Source of the DNA: Flavobacteriaceae bacterium
GTDB lineage: Bacteria > Bacteroidota > Bacteroidia > Flavobacteriales > Flavobacteriaceae
Assembly: GCA_947452415.1 (NCBI GenBank)
Contig: CANGCT010000007.1
Location: 1 to 50,194, forward strand
Direction of reading: 5' to 3'
Length of the DNA stretch: 50,194 bases
Numbering within the stretch: the stretch's first letter is position 1; every line of letters starts with the position of its first letter. Positions 46,043 to 50,194 of this stretch are shown piece by piece. The position numbers and the translations under genes are program-made. Below the pieces are notes generated by a model. That model had not been told where the DNA came from and ran no database searches. It saw only the letters and a program-made list of their open reading frames with translations.

Positions 46043-46891
46043 ATGAAAACAAAATCTTTTATTAAAGCAGCCGCTTTAAGTGCTGTTTTTTTCTTTGCAA
46101 GTTGCTCTAAAGACGACAAAAATGATACTGGAATAAGTGCTGCTGATCTTGGTACCCATGCCAAAATGGATCAAGTATCTAATGATGTAGAAGATGTTGT
46201 TGAATCACAATATTTTACTCAAAATCCATCCGTTACAGGAAAATCTACTGACATTGCTGCTATGTTACCTACTTGTGCAACTTCAACAGTTGTAGTAGTT
46301 GGAACTACTTGGACAAGAACCGTTGATTTTGGAACTACTGGTTGTGCTATGCCAAGCGGTAATATCCTAAAAGGTAAAATTATTGTGAGCGGAAGCACTA
46401 CTTTTACCAACACAAACTATGTTATAACGTATACTTTTGATAACTTTTATCACAATGATGCTTTAGTACAAGGGACTAGAACAGTAACAAGATCAGTTCA
46501 AGCAACTACTGCTAATACCAACCCACATCCAGTATATGTTATGGATATTAACATGTCCGTTACTTTTCCTAACCTAGGAACTTATACCAGAGTAGGAAAT
46601 AGAACAAGAGAATTGATCGAAGGATATACTTCTTTATCGTTAACAGATAATGTATATGTAGTAACAGGATCTTGGACAACTACAAAACCAGATGGAAACG
46701 TTCATACAGTAACTATTAGTACTCCATTGCGAATTGATATTGCTGCTTGTCATGAATATAAATTAGTTTCTGGCGGTTTACATATTACTAAAAATGCACA
46801 TTTTGCAGACATTAATTATGGAACTGGAACTTGTGATAATATTTACACCATCTCTATTGATGGTGGAGCTGCAGTTAACCAAACATTTTAA
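46043..46891 (+). CDS. Unrecognised lipoprotein
   Basis: 282 residues starting with a type II signal peptide (lipobox FFASC, Cys near residue 21) followed by SKDDKND, a flavobacterial-style acidic lipoprotein linker that may favour surface export. The mature part is predicted all-beta: Thr/Val-rich strands (TTWTRTVDFGTTGC, SVTFPNLGTYTRVGNRTREL, DNVYVVTGSWTTTKPDGN) and several Cys, which may pair. I know no family for it. Monocistronic between a promoter and a strong terminator. Confidence 0.85.
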   Translation: MKTKSFIKAAALSAVFFFASCSKDDKNDTGISAADLGTHAKMDQVSNDVEDVVESQYFTQNPSVTGKSTDIAAMLPTCATSTVVVVGTTWTRTVDFGTTGCAMPSGNILKGKIIVSGSTTFTNTNYVITYTFDNFYHNDALVQGTRTVTRSVQATTANTNPHPVYVMDINMSVTFPNLGTYTRVGNRTRELIEGYTSLSLTDNVYVVTGSWTTTKPDGNVHTVTISTPLRIDIAACHEYKLVSGGLHITKNAHFADINYGTGTCDNIYTISIDGGAAVNQTF

Positions 46892-46925
46892 TATAAAAGG
46901 GTTAAATATATTGGCACAATTCTAT

Positions 46926-46977
46926 AAAGTGTATAAAAATTAGGGCTTTAATATCCCTACTTTTTATACACTTTTTT
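46926..46977 (+). terminator. Strong intrinsic terminator after the lipoprotein gene
   Basis: Arms AAGTGTATAAAAATTAGGG and CCCTACTTTTTATACACTT pair with a single mismatch around a nine-base loop, followed by a T run. Confidence 0.9.
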
Positions 46978-47116
46978 AGGATAATGTATTCAATGAACAA
47001 CTTTGTAGCAAAACCAAATCATTTATGTTTTGGAAGATACTTATTTCTACTATATTCATTAATTTTACTAGGGCTTTTTAAAAAAATATTTATACCCCAC
47101 AATCATAAAAACTCTC

Positions 47117-48256
47117 CTACAACTTGTATGAAATTTGCATAGTGGTTCCTACTCCAATCTCAGAGCATGCTACTTTTATTTTTCCTTTATGGTATTCTTC
47201 TACAATACGTTTTGTTAAAGACAAGCCCAATCCCCAGCCGCGTTTCTTGGTAGTAAATCCAGGCTCAAAAACTCGGTTAAATTGCTTTTTCGGAATCCCT
47301 TTTCCAGAGTCGGTAATGTTTATCTTAACGTGCAGCCCTTCTTTTTCAATTGCAAGAGTTAAAGCGCCTCTACCTTTCATGGCATCAATGGCATTTTTCA
47401 TTAAATTTTCTATCGTCCAACTGTGCAATTCGGCATTCAAGGAAATAAAAATAGGTTCTTTGGGAGCAACAAAATCAAAGGTAACTTGGTGGGAAAATCG
47501 GGACTTTAAATAATCAAAAGAGATATGGGTTTCTTCAATAACATCCTTTTTTTCTAAAGCGGGTTCAGAGCCAATTTTAGAAAATCGATCGGTAATGGTT
47601 TGCAGTCGGTTGATGTCTTTTTCAATTTCTACAATTATTGTTTCCGAAACATTATCTGCTTTCATGATTTCGAGCCAACCAATTAAAGATGATAATGGAG
47701 TACCTATTTGGTGTGCAGTTTCCTTCGCCATACCAGCCCAAAGTTTGTTTTGGGTTGCCATTTTTGTGCTTTTGTAAAAGTTATATACTAATGCTCCAAA
47801 AAGAAAGATAATAAGCAATAAAGCAATTGGGTAGTATTTTAATTTATTCAATAAAGAAGAATTTCCATAGTATAAATATTGAAATTTCCCGGGAGAATAT
47901 TCCATCCTAATAGCATCATTTTCCGATTTCAATTTTTCTAAAAAACCAGCAAGGTTCTTTTTATCTTTAGAAATATCGTCTTCAATATTAATGTGATTAA
48001 TTATCTTGTTGTCTTGGGTGACAATGATGGGAATACTTGCATTTTGAATTATCTTCAGCGGCAATTCGGTATCGGCATTTACATCGGCATTGTTAAGAGT
48101 TTTCAATGCCAAGGCCCATTGTTCCATTTTTACTCGTTCTTCATTTTTAAAAATTTGAAAAAAAGAATAAGTATTCCACAAAATAAGGGTAACGATTAAA
48201 AAGGATGCGAGAATAATAACCCAACGAGTACTATTTCTTTTATCGGAAAACTGCAT
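47117..48256 (-). CDS. Two-TM sensor histidine kinase
   Basis: 379 residues from the ATG at 48256. TM1 at about 13-33 (WVIILASFLIVTLILW), a periplasmic sensing loop of about 110 residues, TM2 (YPIALLLIIFLFGALVYNFY), then the His-containing dimerisation helix AKETAHQIGTPLSSLIGW and the ATPase domain (N box ENLMKNAIDAM, G1 DSGKGIP, F box FEPGFTTKKRGWGLGLSL). A frame open from GTG at 48343 begins inside an inverted repeat and would add a non-conserved hydrophobic leader, so I reject it. No response regulator is adjacent, and its stimulus is unknown. Confidence 0.92.
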   Translation of the reverse strand: MQFSDKRNSTRWVIILASFLIVTLILWNTYSFFQIFKNEERVKMEQWALALKTLNNADVNADTELPLKIIQNASIPIIVTQDNKIINHINIEDDISKDKKNLAGFLEKLKSENDAIRMEYSPGKFQYLYYGNSSLLNKLKYYPIALLLIIFLFGALVYNFYKSTKMATQNKLWAGMAKETAHQIGTPLSSLIGWLEIMKADNVSETIIVEIEKDINRLQTITDRFSKIGSEPALEKKDVIEETHISFDYLKSRFSHQVTFDFVAPKEPIFISLNAELHSWTIENLMKNAIDAMKGRGALTLAIEKEGLHVKINITDSGKGIPKKQFNRVFEPGFTTKKRGWGLGLSLTKRIVEEYHKGKIKVACSEIGVGTTMQISYKL

Positions 48257-48330
48257 GGATAAATTTTTGTTTAAAAGTATGAAAAAAATAATTACCGAAG
48301 GAAAATGAGATAGGGAAACCGAATTTTTCG

Positions 48331-48417
48331 CCACAGATTTCACGGATTATACCGATTTTATTTTGTTACTAGATTAAATAATCCATACAAATCCGTTCGA
48401 ATCTGTGAAATCTGTGG
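48331..48417. repeat. Inverted repeat upstream of the histidine kinase
   Basis: Perfect 13-bp arms CCACAGATTTCAC (48331-48343) and GTGAAATCTGTGG (48405-48417), with further ATCC/GGAT words inside. A known style of dispersed bacterial palindromic repeat. Confidence 0.75.
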
Positions 48418-48462
48418 AAAAAAACTAGTGCATTGTACAGCATTTATGTATTGAATTTGAAT

Positions 48463-48573
48463 TTGAATTTTGAAATTGCTATTGAATTTTGAAATTGCTA
48501 TTGAATTTTGAAATTGCTATTGAATTTTGAAATTGCTATTGAATTTTGAAATTGCTATTGAATTTTGAAATTG
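48463..48573. repeat. 19-bp tandem repeat upstream of the flavin reductase gene
   Basis: Five full copies of TTGAATTTTGAAATTGCTA and a partial sixth, nearly identical, with no spacers. The last copy runs into the -33 region of the next gene. Confidence 0.9.
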
Positions 48574-48576
48574 ATT

Positions 48577-48607
48577 TTTGGCATTGCCATTGCATTTCTT
48601 ATATTTG
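48577..48607 (+). promoter_or_regulatory. Promoter of the flavin reductase-DUF3127 operon
   Basis: TTTG (48577-48580), 19 bases, then TATATTTG (48600-48607): a full match to the Bacteroidetes -33/-7 consensus and spacing. Transcription would begin about ten bases before the ATG at 48623. Confidence 0.75.
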
Positions 48608-48622
48608 TAAAAATTGAAAGCC

Positions 48623-49498
48623 ATGCTAACTATTGATCCTAAGAAAATTTCTACAGCCAAATTGCAAGGATATTTACAAAGTGCCATTGCGCCTAGGCCT
48701 ATTGCATTTGCAAGTACGTTAGATAAAGATGGAAAACCCAATTTATCTCCGTTTAGTTTTTTCAATATTTTTAGTGCCAATCCGCCCATTTTGGTGTTTT
48801 CACCTGCTCGACGCGTTCGCGATAATTCTATCAAACACACTTTGATAAATTGCCAAGACACCAAGCAAGTGGTTATTAATATGGTGAATTTTGATATGGT
48901 ACAACAAATGTCGTTGTCCAGTACCGAATATGCCGATGGTGTAAATGAATTTGATAAAGCCGGACTAACAGCAATCCCTTCCGAGTTAGTAAAACCCTAT
49001 CGTGTTGCTGAAAGCCCAGTGCAATTTGAATGTGTGGTGAACCAAATAATCCCACTTGGAACAGAAGGTGGTGCCGGAAATATGATTATTTGCGAAGTAG
49101 TGAAGATTCATATTAACGAAGCCGTTTTGGATGCCAATGGAATAATTGACCCTGTGAAAATAGATTTAGTTTCTCGTTTGGGAGGCAATTGGTATTCTAG
49201 AACTAACCTAGGCCTTTTTGAAGTCGAAAAACCACTAGCAACTTTAGGAATTGGTGTAGATGTTATTCCTAATTTTATCAAGGAAAGCCCTATATTTAAA
49301 GGGAATGATTTAGGAAAATTAGGAAATGTTGAAGCATTGCCTACAGAAGAAGAAATTACTATATTTGTAAAACAAAATTTTGAAATAAAAGGAGTTTTGA
49401 GTGCCGATGATGAAATGAAAAAACACCAATTGGCCAAAGAATATTTAGATAAAAATGAAGCGCTAACTGCTTGGAAAGTGCTTTTAGCAAAACAATAA
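48623..49498 (+). CDS. Flavin reductase-like FMN-binding split-barrel protein
   Basis: 291 residues from ATG 48623; an in-frame TTG at 48614 coincides with the predicted transcription start and is rejected. The N-terminal two thirds match the flavin reductase (DIM6/NTAB-like) family: IAPRPIAFASTLDKDGKPNLSP, FSFFNIFSANPPILVFSP, and AESPVQFECVV. It would bind FMN and act as an oxidoreductase or flavin reductase; the substrate is not evident. First gene of a two-gene operon, 13 bases ahead of the DUF3127 gene. Confidence 0.9.
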   Translation: MLTIDPKKISTAKLQGYLQSAIAPRPIAFASTLDKDGKPNLSPFSFFNIFSANPPILVFSPARRVRDNSIKHTLINCQDTKQVVINMVNFDMVQQMSLSSTEYADGVNEFDKAGLTAIPSELVKPYRVAESPVQFECVVNQIIPLGTEGGAGNMIICEVVKIHINEAVLDANGIIDPVKIDLVSRLGGNWYSRTNLGLFEVEKPLATLGIGVDVIPNFIKESPIFKGNDLGKLGNVEALPTEEEITIFVKQNFEIKGVLSADDEMKKHQLAKEYLDKNEALTAWKVLLAKQ

Positions 49499-49511
49499 AT
49501 TTAGTATAATT

Positions 49512-49889
49512 ATGGAAGTATCAGGAAAAGTAAAAGTAGTTGGAGGAGAACAACAAGTAAGTCCAACATTTAAAAAAAGAGAATTAGTAGTTACTACCGA
49601 TGAGCAGTATCCACAAAGCATCATGATTGAATTTGTTCAAGACAAATGTGATTTATTAAATAATGTTACTGTTGGTGAAGACGTGAAAGTTTCCATCAAT
49701 TTAGGAGGAAGAGAGTGGGTTAATCCACAAGGAGAAACTAAATATTTTAATTCTATTAAAGGTTGGAGAATCGAAAAAAATCAAGCTGCAGCTCCTGCAG
49801 CTCAAGCGATGCCTCCTATGCCAGCAGCCGAAGCATTTGCTCCAGCAACGGATTTCAAAGAAGAAGAGCACGACGATTTACCTTTCTAA
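49512..49889 (+). CDS. DUF3127 protein with SSB-like acidic tip
   Basis: 125 residues: a compact beta-rich domain (about 1-88; MEVSGKVKVV, FKKRELVVTTDEQYPQ, IMIEFVQDKCDLLNNV, GREWVNPQGETKYFNSIKGW) typical of DUF3127, then an Ala/Pro-rich linker and an acidic end EEEHDDLPF. That layout (OB-like domain, flexible linker, DDxPF tip) mirrors single-stranded DNA-binding proteins, whose tip recruits repair and replication proteins. Function unproven. Co-transcribed with the flavin reductase gene, and closed by a terminator. Confidence 0.9.
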   Translation: MEVSGKVKVVGGEQQVSPTFKKRELVVTTDEQYPQSIMIEFVQDKCDLLNNVTVGEDVKVSINLGGREWVNPQGETKYFNSIKGWRIEKNQAAAPAAQAMPPMPAAEAFAPATDFKEEEHDDLPF

Positions 49890-49911
49890 TAAGTTAGAAA
49901 TCAGAAGAAGG

Positions 49912-49952
49912 AAGTCAGAAGTTTAAGTAGTACTTGAATTTCTGACTTTTTT
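49912..49952 (+). terminator. Intrinsic terminator after the DUF3127 gene
   Basis: Long stem (AAGTCAGAA with TTCTGACTT, continuing through AAGTA/TACTT with G-U pairs) followed by TTTTTT. Confidence 0.8.
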
Positions 49953-49976
49953 ATTGAAATTTTTATTTTTTGAAAT

Positions 49977-50194
49977 TGATTTTTGTAATTGCTATTGCCA
50001 TTGATTTTTGCTATTGCCATTGATTTTTGTAATTGCTATTGCCATTGATTTTTGTAATTGCTATTGCCATTGATTTTTGTAATTGATATTGCCATTGATT
50101 TTTGTAATTGATATTGCCATTGATTTTTGTAATTGATATTGCCATTGATTTTTGTAATTGATATTGCCATTGATTTTTGTAATTGATATTGCCA
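49977..50194. repeat. 25-bp tandem array running off the right edge
   Basis: Nine units of TGATTTTTGTAATTGCTATTGCCAT type; unit 2 is a 19-base deletion variant. Units 1, 3 and 4 carry GCTATT whereas units 5-9 carry GATATT, so the right part has been homogenised. No spacers, and no coding sense recognised. The last unit is cut by the window end. Confidence 0.95.

Noticed and set aside
48257..48343. Longer histidine kinase start at GTG
   Set aside because: It begins within an inverted repeat arm and adds a non-conserved leader; the ATG at 48256 directly precedes TM1.
48517..48864. 115-codon minus-strand ORF opposite the flavin reductase gene
   Set aside because: It is antisense to a well-supported gene and ends in translated repeat units.
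49977..50194. CRISPR array
   Set aside because: Units are contiguous with no unique spacers, and no cas genes are present; the same holds for 48463-48573.

Overview
The window looks like part of a Flavobacterium-type chromosome (Bacteroidota, Flavobacteriia). Signs of this are AT-rich DNA, Bacteroidetes-style promoters (TAnnTTTG boxes), the gliding genes gldB and gldC, a giant Ser/Thr-rich surface protein, a 640-residue FtsZ, a DnaG that lacks its zinc ligands, and the lineage's dcw gene order. I saw no phage, insertion sequence, CRISPR or defence locus. Domain names rest on recognisable motifs and remembered family features, not on searches.

Layout. (1) Positions 1-18682, minus strand: one uninterrupted giant surface-protein gene, at least 6227 codons, whose C-terminus lies beyond the left edge. 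It combines glycine-rich, Ig-like, putative-Ig, GEVED, jelly-roll and MopE-like calcium/metal-binding repeat modules. (2) 18683-19934: a gene-poor stretch with a doubtful 134-codon ORF or structured leader, tRNA-Arg(TCG), and a dense tandem-repeat block. (3) 19929-36637, minus strand: the division and cell-wall (dcw) cluster in transcription order mraZ-rsmH-ftsL-ftsI-murE-mraY-murD-ftsW-murG-murC-ftsQ-ftsA-ftsZ-yqeY. Three 10-bp-spaced GTGGTA boxes plus a fourth lie upstream of mraZ and match a MraZ operator. (4) 37037-41565: divergently read alpha/beta hydrolase and engB, convergent with gldC/gldB, then nadE and an orphan LuxR-type response regulator. (5) 41564-45931, minus strand: dnaG, a Uma2-family gene, a 5'-truncated outer-membrane beta-barrel remnant, and a long-chain polyprenyl synthase. 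(6) 46043-50194: an unrecognised lipoprotein, a two-TM histidine kinase, and a two-gene operon of a flavin reductase and a DUF3127 protein, ending in a 25-bp tandem array that runs off the right edge.

How the genes work together. The dcw operon makes the lipid-linked peptidoglycan precursor (MurE, MurD, MraY, MurG, MurC), polymerises and cross-links it at the septum (FtsW, FtsI), and builds the divisome (FtsL, FtsQ, FtsA, FtsZ). The polyprenyl synthase could make quinone side chains or the lipid carrier. gldB/gldC and the giant adhesin fit a gliding, surface-colonising cell.

The most unusual property is repetitive. Many gaps, including several inside the dcw operon, are filled with different short tandem or palindromic repeats. 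Two such repeats sit in frame inside the essential genes murC and murG, one abuts the TTG start of dnaG, and one adjoins the truncated beta-barrel gene. No clearly new multi-gene system is visible. The best candidates for new biology are this repeat spread, the leader upstream of the giant gene, and the DUF3127 protein with an SSB-like tail.
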